From NCBI RefSeq assembly GCF_007713735.2, contig NZ_VMNW02000028.1:25897-89896 (forward strand): a stretch of 64,000 nt of DNA. Direction: 5' to 3'. The position numbers were made by a program, and so were the translations under genes. Under the pieces are notes generated by a model that worked only from the letters and a program-made list of their open reading frames with translations, was not told the origin of the DNA and ran no database searches. Origin of the DNA: Amycolatopsis acidicola (GTDB taxonomy: Bacteria > Actinomycetota > Actinomycetes > Mycobacteriales > Pseudonocardiaceae). Positions 17,071-26,287 of the stretch are shown here, in pieces; the first letter of the stretch is position 1, and each line of letters begins with the position of its first letter.

Positions 17071-18357
17071 TCAGCTGTTCACCGACGCCGAATCGAGCAG
17101 CCAGGCGAACTTCTCCTTCGCGGCGGCGCGACGGGCCGGGACGTGCTCCGATGGCACCTCACGCCGCTCGTACCCCCGCAGGACGCGGCGGGCGACTGTG
17201 ACCTTGTGCACCTCGTCCGGGCCGTCGTAGATGCGCGCCGCCCTGGCCTGCCGGTACATCGACTCCAGCGGCAGGTCGGTGGTGTAGCCGAGCGAGCCGT
17301 GCGCCTGGATCGCGCGGTCGATGACGTTGTAGAGCACCGAAGCCCCGTAGAACTTGATCATCGCGATGTCGGTGAGCGCGGCCGCCGTGCCGCCGGTGTC
17401 CATCTTCCACGTTGCCTGCAGGGTCATCAGCCGCGCCGCGGTCATCTCGGCCGCCGAGGTCGCGATCCAGTCCTGCACCATCTGCTTCTCGGCCAGGAAG
17501 GAGCCGTGGGTGTACCGCGAAAGGGCACGTTCGCACAGCATGTCGAACGCGCGCTGGGACTGGCCGAGCCAGCGCATGCAGTGGTGGATCCGGCCGGGGC
17601 CGAGCCGCTGCTGCGCGAGCACGAACCCGTCGCCCTCGTCGCCGATGCGGTTCTCCACCGGCACCCGCACGTCGCGGTAGATGATCTCGGCGTGGCCACC
17701 GGGGCGTCCACTGTGCTCGTCCGGTTCGGCCATCGTCGGCACGTCGCGGAGGATGTCGACGCCCTCGGTGCCCGCCGGCACGACGAACATGGTGGCCCGC
17801 CGCCGGGGCGGGGCGTCCGGGTCGGTCACCGCCATCACGATGAGGAAGTCGGCGACCGAACCGTGGGAGGTGAACCACTTGTGGCCGTTGAGGACGTACT
17901 CGTCGCCGGAGCGCACCGCGCGCGTGGTCAGCAGCGTGGGGTCCGCGCCCGCGCCGGGCTCGGTCATCGAGAACGCGCTGCGCAGGCGGCCGTCCAGCAG
18001 CGGTTCCAGCCACTTCTGCTTCTGCTCGTCGTCGGCGCCGACGGCGAGCAGTTCGGCGTTGCCCGAGTCGGGCGCGTTGTTGCCGAAGATCGCGGGCGCG
18101 TAGGCGCAACGGCCGAGGATCTCGTGCATCAGCCCGAGCTTCACCTGCCCGAACCCGCGGCCGCCGAGCGACGGCGGCAGATGCGCGGCCCACAGCCCGC
18201 GCGCCTTCACCTCCTCCTTCAACGGCGCGGTGGCGCGCGCGAAGGCGTCCGCGTCGAGGTCGAGGGTTTCGAGCGGGATGATCTCGTCGCGGACGAACCC
18301 GCGCATCCAGGCGAGCTTCTCCTCGAACTCCGGTTCGGTGGAAAAGTCCCAGGCCAT
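17071..18357 (-). CDS. Acyl-CoA dehydrogenase, ACAD10/11-like
   Basis: 428 aa, complete ACAD with N-terminal helical domain, the middle beta domain (SAFSMTEPGAGADPT) and C-terminal domain. The C-terminal motif RIYDGPDEVHKVTVAR (about residue 378) matches the DGPDEVH signature I know from ACAD10/ACAD11-type proteins rather than the usual EGTxEIQ. Those relatives work together with an APH-like kinase on hydroxyacyl-CoAs. Last gene of the catabolic operon; 14 bases after the APH kinase gene. ATG at 18357 preceded by GGGAGAAAA. The exact acyl-CoA is unknown. Confidence 0.9.
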   Translation of the reverse strand: MAWDFSTEPEFEEKLAWMRGFVRDEIIPLETLDLDADAFARATAPLKEEVKARGLWAAHLPPSLGGRGFGQVKLGLMHEILGRCAYAPAIFGNNAPDSGNAELLAVGADDEQKQKWLEPLLDGRLRSAFSMTEPGAGADPTLLTTRAVRSGDEYVLNGHKWFTSHGSVADFLIVMAVTDPDAPPRRRATMFVVPAGTEGVDILRDVPTMAEPDEHSGRPGGHAEIIYRDVRVPVENRIGDEGDGFVLAQQRLGPGRIHHCMRWLGQSQRAFDMLCERALSRYTHGSFLAEKQMVQDWIATSAAEMTAARLMTLQATWKMDTGGTAAALTDIAMIKFYGASVLYNVIDRAIQAHGSLGYTTDLPLESMYRQARAARIYDGPDEVHKVTVARRVLRGYERREVPSEHVPARRAAAKEKFAWLLDSASVNS

Positions 18358-18371
18358 GGTGTTTTCTCCCG

Positions 18372-19397
18372 TCAGTTGGCGAGGTCCCGCAGGGCGGCTT
18401 CGCAGAGGCGGACACCGTCGTCGGCGCGTTCTTCGAGTGAGAATCCGTCGTCCGCCATGTGCCCGGCCTCGTAGCGCGCCCGCACGCCCACGCCGATGCA
18501 CGCGGATCGCCATCGCGCGAAGGCGATCCAGTACGGCAGGTCGGCGAGGTCGAGCCCCGACCGGTCGGCGTAGCGCGCCACGATCTCGGCCCGCGACGGA
18601 AAGCCGGGCGCCGTGCTCGGCCCCGGCGTGACCGGTGGGGTCTCCTCCCCCGGGTCCTGCCAGCTCGCCGCCAGCCAGCCGAGGTCCGCGAGCGGATCGC
18701 CCGACGTGGCCAGCTCCCAGTCGAACACCGCGCGCACGGTGCCGTCCGGACCGAAGCTGAGGTTGCCGGGCCGGTAGTCGCCGTGCACGATTCCGTTGCG
18801 CTGCTTCGGGATTCGTTCGGCCAGCCGGTCGTGCACCTCGTCCAGCAGCGCCAGCTCCGGTGCGCCGGTGGCGTGCACCTGCGCGTGCCAGCGCCGCAGC
18901 TGCCGCTCGACGTACCCGGTGCGGCGCACGAGATCGCCGAGACCCAGCGCCACCGGATCCAGCGCGTGCAGTTCCGCCAGCACGTCGACGAGGTGCTCGC
19001 CGGCGCGGGCGCGAGCCTCCTCCGGAAAGCGGTTTCCGGCTTCGGCATCGGCCAGGACCTCGCCCTCGACGAGGCCCATCACGGAGAACTCGGCGCCGGT
19101 GACTTCGGTGTCGGTGCAGTACGCGAGCGGCGGCGCGACGGGGACCGCCGTGCCCGCGAGCGCCGAGATGAAGCTCCACTCGCGCCCCATGTCGTGCGCC
19201 GTGCTGAGCACGCCCCCGGTCGGCGGGCGGCGCAACGCTCGGGCCGTACCGGCGCCGTCGGTGACCCGGTACGTGAGGTTCGACCGGCCACCGGAGATCA
19301 GCTCGAACGCGGCGGGCTCGACGAAGCCTTCGACATGGTCGCCGAGCCACCGGCTCACCCGCTGCCCGTCGATGCCCGCGGGTTCATCGTCCGACAT
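18372..19397 (-). CDS. APH-type phosphotransferase paired with the ACAD
   Basis: 341 aa kinase-like fold. The catalytic loop IVHGDYRPGNLSF (about residue 200) has the H-x-D-x4-N pattern and the metal aspartate is in AVFDWELATSGDPLADLG, so it should be active. Start 19397 chosen at MSDDEPAG; it overlaps the enoyl-CoA hydratase by 14 bases. Such proteins beside ACADs are the bacterial counterpart of the N-terminal kinase of ACAD10/11 and of LvaA, which phosphorylates 4-hydroxyacyl-CoA. An antibiotic-resistance role is unlikely in this setting. Confidence 0.85.
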   Translation of the reverse strand: MSDDEPAGIDGQRVSRWLGDHVEGFVEPAAFELISGGRSNLTYRVTDGAGTARALRRPPTGGVLSTAHDMGREWSFISALAGTAVPVAPPLAYCTDTEVTGAEFSVMGLVEGEVLADAEAGNRFPEEARARAGEHLVDVLAELHALDPVALGLGDLVRRTGYVERQLRRWHAQVHATGAPELALLDEVHDRLAERIPKQRNGIVHGDYRPGNLSFGPDGTVRAVFDWELATSGDPLADLGWLAASWQDPGEETPPVTPGPSTAPGFPSRAEIVARYADRSGLDLADLPYWIAFARWRSACIGVGVRARYEAGHMADDGFSLEERADDGVRLCEAALRDLAN

Positions 19398-20145
19398 AGT
19401 GGGGCTCCCGCTTCTCCAAGAACGACCGCACACCCTCGCGGTGATCCTCCGTGGTGAACAACTCCCCCAGCGTCGTGCTCACCCACGCCCCGAGGTCACG
19501 CCACTCCGGATCGAGCGCGCGCCGGAGCCCGCGTTTGAGCGCGGCGACGGCCAGCGGCGGGTTCGCCGCGATCCGCCCGGCCAGTTCCAGCGCGGCGGGC
19601 ATCAGGTGATCATCGGGGACGACGCGGCTCACCAGCCCGATCCGCTCAGCCCGTCCGGCATCGATGACGTCCCCGGTGAACAACAGCTCGGCGGCGGTCT
19701 CCCGGCCCACGAGTTGCGCGAGCCGGGCGATCCCCGCGACGTCACTGCACAGCCCGCGTTTGACGAACAGCTCCCCGAACCGGGCCGAGGCCGCCGCGAC
19801 CCGGAGATCGGCCATCAGCGCCAGCTCCATACCCCATCCGACCGCCGGCCCGTTCACCGCCGCGATCACCGGGACATCGGTGTGCAGCAAGGCATCCGCG
19901 GCCGGGGTGAGCCGGGGCGGTGGTGGCGGCGCCTCGCCGGTCATCAGCTCGCGGACGTCGTCGCCCGAGCAGAACGACCGTCCGGCGCCGGTGATCACCA
20001 GCACGCGGGCCGTGGTGCCGTGGACCAGCTCGGTCAGTTCGTCATAAGTCTTGCGCCGCAAGGCATTGTGCACGTCGGGACGGTTGAGCGTGAGCACTCC
20101 GACGTGCTCGCTCTCGGCGTAGCCGATGTCCTGACCGGGACTCAC
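19384..20145 (-). CDS. Enoyl-CoA hydratase/isomerase family protein (1)
   Basis: 253 aa crotonase-fold protein. The oxyanion-hole segments are GRSFCSGDDVRELM and AAVNGPAVGWGMELAL, and FTGDVIDAGRAERIGLVSRV is the usual C-terminal signature. The acid/base glutamates of classical hydratases are not obvious, so it may be an isomerase or other crotonase. GTG start overlaps the ligase stop as GTGA. It belongs to the ligase-crotonase-kinase-ACAD operon. Confidence 0.88.
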   Translation of the reverse strand: MSPGQDIGYAESEHVGVLTLNRPDVHNALRRKTYDELTELVHGTTARVLVITGAGRSFCSGDDVRELMTGEAPPPPPRLTPAADALLHTDVPVIAAVNGPAVGWGMELALMADLRVAAASARFGELFVKRGLCSDVAGIARLAQLVGRETAAELLFTGDVIDAGRAERIGLVSRVVPDDHLMPAALELAGRIAANPPLAVAALKRGLRRALDPEWRDLGAWVSTTLGELFTTEDHREGVRSFLEKREPHYVGR

Positions 20146-21848
20146 CGCGCCTCCACTTCCGCCGCCAGCACGGGCCGCAGGTCGCGTTTCAGGACCTTGC
20201 CGCTCGGCGTGCGCGGCAGCGGCTCCGACCGGATCAGGACGTGCGCGGGCACCTTGAAGGCCGCCAGCCCCGCCGCCACATGCCGCCGGATCTCCTCCGC
20301 CGTCACGCTCATTCCCTCGCGCGGCACGACGACCGCGACGGCCTCCTCACCCAGCGTCGGATGCGGCACGCCGACCACCGTCACGTCCTCGACCGCCGGA
20401 TGCCGGAACAGCACGGCCTCCACCTCGGCGCAGTAGATGTTCTCCCCGCCGCGGATGATCACGTCCTTCATCCGGTCCACGACGAACACCCAGCCCTCGC
20501 TGACGCGCCCGAGGTCCCCGGTGTGGAACCAGCCATCGGTGAACGCCGCCGCCGTCGCCTCCGGGTTTTTCCAGTACCCGCGCACGATGTTCGGGCCGCG
20601 GAACCACAGTTCGCCGATCTCGCCCTCGCCGACGTCCTCACCGGTCCCCGGATCCACCACGCGCACCTCGGTTCCCGGCTGGCAGCGCCCGACGCTGTCC
20701 GGCCGCGCCACGTAGTCCGAGCCGACGTTCGCCACGACCGCCGACGTGGTCTCGGTGAGGCCGTAACCGTTGCTGGGCGCGACAAGCGCGTCGAAGACCT
20801 GGTCGACCCCGCCCACGAGATCGGGCGGCACCGGCGCGCCGCCCATGGAGATCCCGGCCAGCGTCCCCAGCCCGTCGGTGTCCTCCGCCGCGTCGTCGAG
20901 CAGGGAGCGGATCACCGTCGGCACCCCGGACACCGCGGTGAGCCGTTCGCGCCGGACCAGCGCGCGGGCCTCGTCGCGATCCCATTTGTACTGGGTGACG
21001 AGCTTGCCGCCCACCATCGCGGTGTAGCCGATGCTGGTGATCCCGGCGATGTGGAACAACGGGAACGTGCACAGCCCGCCGGGCTGCGGCGCGGCCGGAT
21101 CCGGGACCACCGGCTCGCCGCCGTTGGCCATCGCGCCGCTGACGAACGCGGACAACGCGGTGTTGAAGAGATTCGTGCAGTGGTTGCGATGGGTGCCGAT
21201 CGCTCCCTTGGGCTGTCCCGTCGTGCCGGAGGTGTAGAGGATGGTCGCGTCGTCGTCCGGCTCCACGTCGGCGTCCGGCGGCTCCGCGGCGGGGTCGAGC
21301 GACGCGAGCAGCTCGTCCCAGCCGCGCCCGGTCGTCCCGGTCCCGCGCACTTCGACGAGCGGCGGGTTGCCGAGGCTGTCGAGGTGCGGCGCCAGCAACG
21401 CGGCGCGTTCCCCGTCGACGATCACGAGTCTCGCGCCCGCGTCCTCGATGGCGTACCGCAGCTCCGGCGCGGTCCACCACGCGTTGAGCGGCACCAGCAC
21501 GATCCCGAGCAGCTGCGTGGCCCAGAACACGGGTGTCCACTCGGGATAGTTGCGCATCGAAACCGCCACCCGGTCCCCTTTGCGCAGCCCGTATTCCTCG
21601 CGCAGGCAGCGCGCCAGGCCCGCGATGATCCGCGCCTGCTCGGCGTACGTCCAGCGTTCGTCGCGGAAGACGAGGAACGGCCGTTCGCCGAACGCGCCGA
21701 GAGAAAGCGCTATCTCGCGCAACGTCTGCGGCCCCGCCGTGAACACGCGCATCGGGATGCCGCGGACCTCGCGTTCGCCGATCTCGAACGGCTGTCCCGG
21801 CGCGGTGAACCGTTCCGTGAGCGCCGCGCGGCTGAGGGTGTCCGTCAT
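20142..21848 (-). CDS. AMP-dependent acyl-CoA synthetase
   Basis: 568 aa, full-length ANL ligase. ILYTSGTTGQPKGAIGTH is the P-loop, YGLTETTSAV the A5 motif, DRMKDVIIRGGENIYCAEVE the A8 hinge, and the catalytic lysine is near the end in LPRTPSGKVLKRDL. Expected to activate a carboxylic acid as CoA thioester for the following crotonase, kinase and ACAD. ATG at 21848 with GAGGAGG before it; 10 bases after the SMP-30 stop. Substrate unknown. Confidence 0.92.
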   Translation of the reverse strand: MTDTLSRAALTERFTAPGQPFEIGEREVRGIPMRVFTAGPQTLREIALSLGAFGERPFLVFRDERWTYAEQARIIAGLARCLREEYGLRKGDRVAVSMRNYPEWTPVFWATQLLGIVLVPLNAWWTAPELRYAIEDAGARLVIVDGERAALLAPHLDSLGNPPLVEVRGTGTTGRGWDELLASLDPAAEPPDADVEPDDDATILYTSGTTGQPKGAIGTHRNHCTNLFNTALSAFVSGAMANGGEPVVPDPAAPQPGGLCTFPLFHIAGITSIGYTAMVGGKLVTQYKWDRDEARALVRRERLTAVSGVPTVIRSLLDDAAEDTDGLGTLAGISMGGAPVPPDLVGGVDQVFDALVAPSNGYGLTETTSAVVANVGSDYVARPDSVGRCQPGTEVRVVDPGTGEDVGEGEIGELWFRGPNIVRGYWKNPEATAAAFTDGWFHTGDLGRVSEGWVFVVDRMKDVIIRGGENIYCAEVEAVLFRHPAVEDVTVVGVPHPTLGEEAVAVVVPREGMSVTAEEIRRHVAAGLAAFKVPAHVLIRSEPLPRTPSGKVLKRDLRPVLAAEVEAR

Positions 21849-21858
21849 CGCCTCCTCC

Positions 21859-22800
21859 TCACGCCGTGTACGCCAGATCGAGGCCCGGGCAGGGCCATTC
21901 CGTGCGGTACAAGCGACCCCGGCCGGACGACGTGATGTACGCCGTGTTCGAGCCCGGGGCGAAACAGATGTTGGTCACGAACGGATCCGGCTCGGGCACC
22001 GGCACCTGCCGCAGGAGCGTGCCGTCCGGGGCCAGCACGCTGATCGCGCCGGTGATCAGCGTCGCGACGCACACGTTGCCTTCGCCGTCGACTCCCAGCG
22101 AGTCGAGCGGCTGGTAGCCCGGGAACCCGTGCAGCAGCGTCGCGCCGCCGGGCCCGAACGTCGCGCCCGCGCGCACCCGGCCGGGCGCCTCGATCTCCCA
22201 GGACCACACGCGCCCCGGTCCGGTTTCGGCCACGTAGAGCCGGGAACCGTCCGGGCTGAGGCCGACGCCGTTCGGCTGGGTCAGCGGGTGGACCACTTCG
22301 CGAATGGACGAACCGTCGGCGGCCGCGTAGTAGAGCGCGCCCGTGTCGTGGTCACGCTCGCGGCCCTTCCCCAGATCGGTGAACCAGAACCCGCCGTCGG
22401 TGTCGAACACGAGGTCGTTCGGGCCGCGCAGCGGGCGGCCGTCGCATTCGGTGTAGAGATCGGTGACCGAACCGTCGCCGTCCACGCGCTGGATGCGGCC
22501 GCCGAGGTAGTCCGCCGGCTGGTGCCCCGGCGCGGTGATCCCGTCCGCCTCCTGCCATTCGAACCCGCCGTTGTTGCACACGTACACGGCGCCGTCCGGC
22601 CCGATCGCGGCGCCGTTCGGGCCGCCGCCCACTTCGGCGACCACCGAGATTTCGCCGCCGGGGCGCACCTTCGCCAGCGTGCCGCGCCGGATCTCCACGA
22701 CGAGCACGGAACCGTCGCGCAGGGCGACCGGTCCTTCGGGGAACTGCAGCCCGCCTGCCACCTCGTCGAGCGGCGGGGCGGTGGGGTCGGCACTGACCAT
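21859..22800 (-). CDS. SMP-30/gluconolactonase-like beta-propeller hydrolase
   Basis: 313 aa, six-bladed propeller family. The metal-binding Glu is in LQFPEGPVAL near the N terminus, the Asn in GPNDLVFDTDGGFWFTD, and the Asp in PNGVGLSPDGSRLYVAE. Members hydrolyse lactones or similar esters in the cytoplasm with a divalent metal. Directly upstream of the acyl-CoA ligase gene it would open a lactone to the hydroxy acid that the ligase activates, which is inference from order. Confidence 0.85.
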   Translation of the reverse strand: MVSADPTAPPLDEVAGGLQFPEGPVALRDGSVLVVEIRRGTLAKVRPGGEISVVAEVGGGPNGAAIGPDGAVYVCNNGGFEWQEADGITAPGHQPADYLGGRIQRVDGDGSVTDLYTECDGRPLRGPNDLVFDTDGGFWFTDLGKGRERDHDTGALYYAAADGSSIREVVHPLTQPNGVGLSPDGSRLYVAETGPGRVWSWEIEAPGRVRAGATFGPGGATLLHGFPGYQPLDSLGVDGEGNVCVATLITGAISVLAPDGTLLRQVPVPEPDPFVTNICFAPGSNTAYITSSGRGRLYRTEWPCPGLDLAYTA

Positions 22801-22831
22801 GATCCTGCCTTTCCTGCGAGGGTGTTCGCCG

Positions 22832-24178
22832 TCAGGTGTCTTCGGACAGATAACGCGGGTTGGCGACGGCGAGCCGGTCGGTCACCGCCGCCCGCACGAC
22901 TTCGAGCAGCGCCGGGTCCTCCGCGTCGACGGCGCCGGACCGGATCGCGGCGGCGAGCCCGGCCTGATCGACCTGCCCCAGCGTGGCGAGCCGTTCGCGG
23001 TGCCGCTGCTCTTGTTCAGGGCCGAGCCGCAGCTCGCGTTCGACGCCGTCGAGCGTGTTCGCCGCGACCCGGGCGAGAAAGTTCAGCCTCCCTTCGGTCC
23101 CGGCCATCACGTCTTCGCGGAGGAACGCCGCCACCGCCGCGACCAGTTCGGCTGTGGTGGGCCGCCCGTGCAGATCCGAGCCCGGCGCGCACGGGCCGGG
23201 CTCGCGTTTTTCCGCCGGCAGCCCGAGTTCGAGGAGGAGGTCGTGCTCCTGCTCGCACACTCGCCTGCCGACCGCCGCCAGCTCCACCGAAGGCGTCTCG
23301 CCGGACAGATGCCGCTCGGCCATCGCCCGGCAGCCCACGGTCCACCGCGTGGTGCCGTAGAGCTGCCACCAGCGCACGGCTTCCGCATCCGGGCGCTCAC
23401 CCGCGACCTCCGCGTAGCCGTCAAGAAGTTCTTCGACGGTGCCGAAACCGCCTGCGGGCAGCGGCGAGCCGAACCGCCAGCACTTCACGCACAGCCAGCC
23501 GAGATCCTCCCGCGGGTCCCCGGCGTGGACCGACTCCCAGTCGAGCACCGCGCGCAGGCCCGAGGGCGCGACGATCAGGTTTCCGGTGCGGAAATCCCCG
23601 TGCACCACCGTTTCCGGCACTTCGGGCGGCCGGTGCAGCGCCAGCCAGCGGAGTCCGATCTCGACGGTCGGCAACGGTTCGCCGAGCGCGTCATAGTTCT
23701 CGCGCAGCGTTTCCAGCGGGTCGTAAGTGGACAGTCCGGGCACCTCGCGCACCGGGATGGCGTGGATCCTGGCGAGCGTGCGCCCCAGTTCCGCGGCCAG
23801 GCCCTTTCTCACCGGCGCGTACTGCTCGTCCCGCAACAGCCGCCGCGCGATGGTCTCGCCGTCGACGTGCTCGGTGATCAGGTACGGCGAGCCGACGACC
23901 GCCGGGTCCGTGTCCGCGTCGACCAGCCGCGGTACGGCCACCCCGGCGCGCCCGGCCGCGGCGATCGCCTTCGCCTCCAACGCCATCCCCTCGGGACGCC
24001 CGGCACCCGGCGGATCACGGCGCAGCACCAGGCGCCGTTCGTCCCCCGCCGACCGGGCCGTGAAGGACCACGTCTCCCGGCTCGCCCCACCCGTGAGCCG
24101 GTGCAGGTTCGCCACCTCGACGGGTTTTCCGGACACCCCGGTCAGCCGGGCCGAGAGCCGCGCGTCGAGCCCGGTCAT
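22832..24178 (-). CDS. APH-type phosphotransferase with extra C-terminal helical domain
   Basis: 448 aa. The kinase fold (about 1-330) has VVHGDFRTGNLIVAPSG and AVLDWESVHAGDPREDLGWL, so catalytic Asp, Asn and metal Asp are all present. After about residue 345 comes a helical extension (TTAELVAAVAAFLREDVM onward) like the small domain often found next to or fused with such kinases. Start at 24178 is 28 bases from the TetR stop. It is a second ACAD-associated kinase in the same operon and is not closely similar to the first. Confidence 0.83.
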   Translation of the reverse strand: MTGLDARLSARLTGVSGKPVEVANLHRLTGGASRETWSFTARSAGDERRLVLRRDPPGAGRPEGMALEAKAIAAAGRAGVAVPRLVDADTDPAVVGSPYLITEHVDGETIARRLLRDEQYAPVRKGLAAELGRTLARIHAIPVREVPGLSTYDPLETLRENYDALGEPLPTVEIGLRWLALHRPPEVPETVVHGDFRTGNLIVAPSGLRAVLDWESVHAGDPREDLGWLCVKCWRFGSPLPAGGFGTVEELLDGYAEVAGERPDAEAVRWWQLYGTTRWTVGCRAMAERHLSGETPSVELAAVGRRVCEQEHDLLLELGLPAEKREPGPCAPGSDLHGRPTTAELVAAVAAFLREDVMAGTEGRLNFLARVAANTLDGVERELRLGPEQEQRHRERLATLGQVDQAGLAAAIRSGAVDAEDPALLEVVRAAVTDRLAVANPRYLSEDT

Positions 24179-24206
24179 CGCCCGGACTCCTTGTGGCGCC
24201 GGGAAA

Positions 24207-24821
24207 CTAGGGCGCGCCGACCATGTCCAGCGCCAGGCGCTGGTACCGCTCGACGATCTGCTCCCTGCTCACGCGGGACCGCGGAGAGAACCAGCTCGCG
24301 ACCCCCGTGCACATCACGACGATCGCCCGCGACGCCTCCAGCGGCAGCGAGGTGGTGAACACGCCCTGCTCCACCCCACGCCGCACGACCTGGTCGAACA
24401 TCCGCTGCTGCTGCCGCCGTTTCGCCAGATGCCTGCCGCGCACCGGCTCCTCCAGCGCCCGCACCTCGCTCGTGCCCAGCAGCGTGCCGCGCTGGTCCTG
24501 CAGGTGGAACAGGATCTGCACCGACACCAGCGCCGACAGCTGGTCCACCGGGTCCTCGCCCGCTCCCGCGAGCGCGGTGCGGGTGCTCAGGAGGAGCTGC
24601 TTGATGCCCCGCTCCATGATCGTGGCGAGCACGTCCTGTTTCGACTCGAAATGGTGGTACAGCGCCGAAGCGCTGAACCCGGCCTCCTCGGCGATGTCCC
24701 GCACCGACGTGCCGTGGTAGCCGTGCTCGGCCATCACCGCTATCGCGGCGCGCAGGATCGTCTCCTCGCCCGGCGAGGCGGCCTCCTCCGCCCGCCGTCC
24801 GGCACCTTCCGCCAAGTCCAC
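24207..24821 (-). CDS. TetR-family regulator of the acyl-CoA operon
   Basis: 204 aa. The N-terminal HTH is ETILRAAIAVMAEHGY...TSVRDIAEEAGFSASALYHHF, typical TetR, followed by a ligand domain. GTG at 24821 is preceded by GGAGGTGGC, which decides the start; the very long frame upstream is a shadow of the ACAD. It lies within the operon it probably controls, so the ligand is likely an acyl-CoA of the pathway. A candidate operator is the palindrome at 26214-26223. Confidence 0.87.
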   Translation of the reverse strand: MDLAEGAGRRAEEAASPGEETILRAAIAVMAEHGYHGTSVRDIAEEAGFSASALYHHFESKQDVLATIMERGIKQLLLSTRTALAGAGEDPVDQLSALVSVQILFHLQDQRGTLLGTSEVRALEEPVRGRHLAKRRQQQRMFDQVVRRGVEQGVFTTSLPLEASRAIVVMCTGVASWFSPRSRVSREQIVERYQRLALDMVGAP

Positions 24822-24936
24822 GCCACCTCCGCCTGGGTCCAGTGTGGACAGAGGAGGACCCTGCCACCGGGGCACGCCACGATACACCCCGGTCCGGCGG
24901 ATCTTCACCCATCGTGCTCCTCCCCTGATCGGCCGT

Positions 24937-26202
24937 TCAGTCGCCGAGGCGCCGCTTGCGCGGGCCGGCGAACCCGAACAGGTAGCCGGCGACCTTGCGC
25001 ATCTGCACCTCCTCCGCGCCCTCGGTGATCCGGTAGCGGCGGTGGTGGCGGTAGATGTGCTCGAACGGCTTGTGCCGGGTGTAGCCGATCCCGCCGTGCA
25101 CCTGGATCGCGCGGTCGGCGGCGTCGCACACCAGCCGGTTCGCCCGGTAGTTGCACATCGAGACCTTGTCGCTGATCTCCAGGTGCGGCACCCGGTCCAG
25201 CTCCCACGCGGTCTTGCGGACCAGCCAGCGCACCATCTCCGCCTCGGTCTGCAGCTCCACCAGCGGCCACTGGATCGCCTGCCGGGTGGCCAGCGGCTGC
25301 CCGAAGGTCTTGCGCTGCCTGGCGAATTCGACGCTCTGGTCGATGCAGTACTGCGCCGCGCCGACCCCGGACGCGGCCTGGCGGATCCGGTTCTCGTGCA
25401 CGAAGGTCTGCGCCACCGCGAGCCCCTCGCCCACTTCACCGAACACGGTGGACCCGGGCACGCGCACGTCGCGCAGCGTGACCTCCGCGTGGTCGGTGGG
25501 CATGTTGAAGGTCCACCAGTGGAAGTCGACGGAGAACCCGGGCGTGTCGGTGGGCGTGATGAACGCCGTGATCCCGTGCGCGTCGCCCGGCTCGCCCGAG
25601 GTGCGGGCGAACACGACGTCGTGCGTGGCCGAATGCATCCCGGAGTTGAACCGCTTGGCGCCGTTGAGGATCCAGTCCCCGCCGTCGCGGACCGCGGTGG
25701 TCTCCATCCACGTCGCGTCGCTGCCGTGCTCCGGCTCGGTCAGCCCGAACCCGATCCGCTTGGTGTGCGTGAGCATCGGTTCGAGGAACTCCTCGCGCTG
25801 CCCGGGCGTCCCGTACTCGAGCATCATGTGCACGAACGGGAAATTCCCGACCACCGAGGATTCGTTCTGCAGGTCGTTGTGCAAACCGAGGCCCTTCGCG
25901 GCCAGGTGCTCGCGGATGACGGCCATGTCGAGGTTTCCGCCGTCCGAGCCGCCGACCTCCTTCGGCAGCCCGTAGCGCAGCCAGCCCGCCGCGTCGGCGC
26001 GCCGGAACATCTCGCCCAGCAGCTCTTCCCACTCGCGCCTCGGCACGCCACCGTTTTCGAAGTCGGTGCGCGCGTATTCCCGGCGGTGGTCGAAGAACCG
26101 CTCGTTGTCGTCCTGCTGCTGCAGCGGGACGATCTCGCGCTCGATGAACTCGTCCAGAGCGGCGAGCCGGGCGGTCAGCTCGGCGGGAAGTCCGAAATCC
26201 AC
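24937..26202 (-). CDS. Acyl-CoA dehydrogenase (2), first gene of the catabolic operon
   Basis: 421 aa ACAD with the FAD/substrate segments GFGLTEPEHGSDATWMET and IQVHGGIGYTRHKPFEHIYRHHR, and ITEGAEEVQMRKVAG near the end, where the catalytic Glu of many ACADs would be. ATG at 26202 starts just inside the divergent promoter. 115 bases separate its stop from the TetR start. Probably oxidises an acyl-CoA made by the ligase downstream. Confidence 0.9.
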   Translation of the reverse strand: MDFGLPAELTARLAALDEFIEREIVPLQQQDDNERFFDHRREYARTDFENGGVPRREWEELLGEMFRRADAAGWLRYGLPKEVGGSDGGNLDMAVIREHLAAKGLGLHNDLQNESSVVGNFPFVHMMLEYGTPGQREEFLEPMLTHTKRIGFGLTEPEHGSDATWMETTAVRDGGDWILNGAKRFNSGMHSATHDVVFARTSGEPGDAHGITAFITPTDTPGFSVDFHWWTFNMPTDHAEVTLRDVRVPGSTVFGEVGEGLAVAQTFVHENRIRQAASGVGAAQYCIDQSVEFARQRKTFGQPLATRQAIQWPLVELQTEAEMVRWLVRKTAWELDRVPHLEISDKVSMCNYRANRLVCDAADRAIQVHGGIGYTRHKPFEHIYRHHRRYRITEGAEEVQMRKVAGYLFGFAGPRKRRLGD

Positions 26203-26213
26203 GACGCCTCCTT

Positions 26214-26223
26214 AACGATCGTT
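26214..26223. promoter_or_regulatory. AACGATCGTT palindrome in the divergent promoter
   Basis: A perfect 10-base palindrome 11 bases upstream of the ACAD start and 64 bases upstream of the divergent crotonase start. AACG-N2-CGTT is a common TetR-family operator shape in actinomycetes. TAGGAT at 26228-26233 could be a -10 element for the crotonase gene. Assignment to the TetR at 24207 is inference. Confidence 0.5.
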
Positions 26224-26287
26224 CAGCTAGGATGACATCCCGGGTGGCGCAAAGGGAAGAGGCCGTGGACGGCGGAAGGATGCGCTC

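Noticed and set aside
18372..19397. Aminoglycoside phosphotransferase resistance gene
   Set aside because: APH fold is real, but the operon context (ACAD, ligase, crotonase) points to acyl-CoA metabolism.
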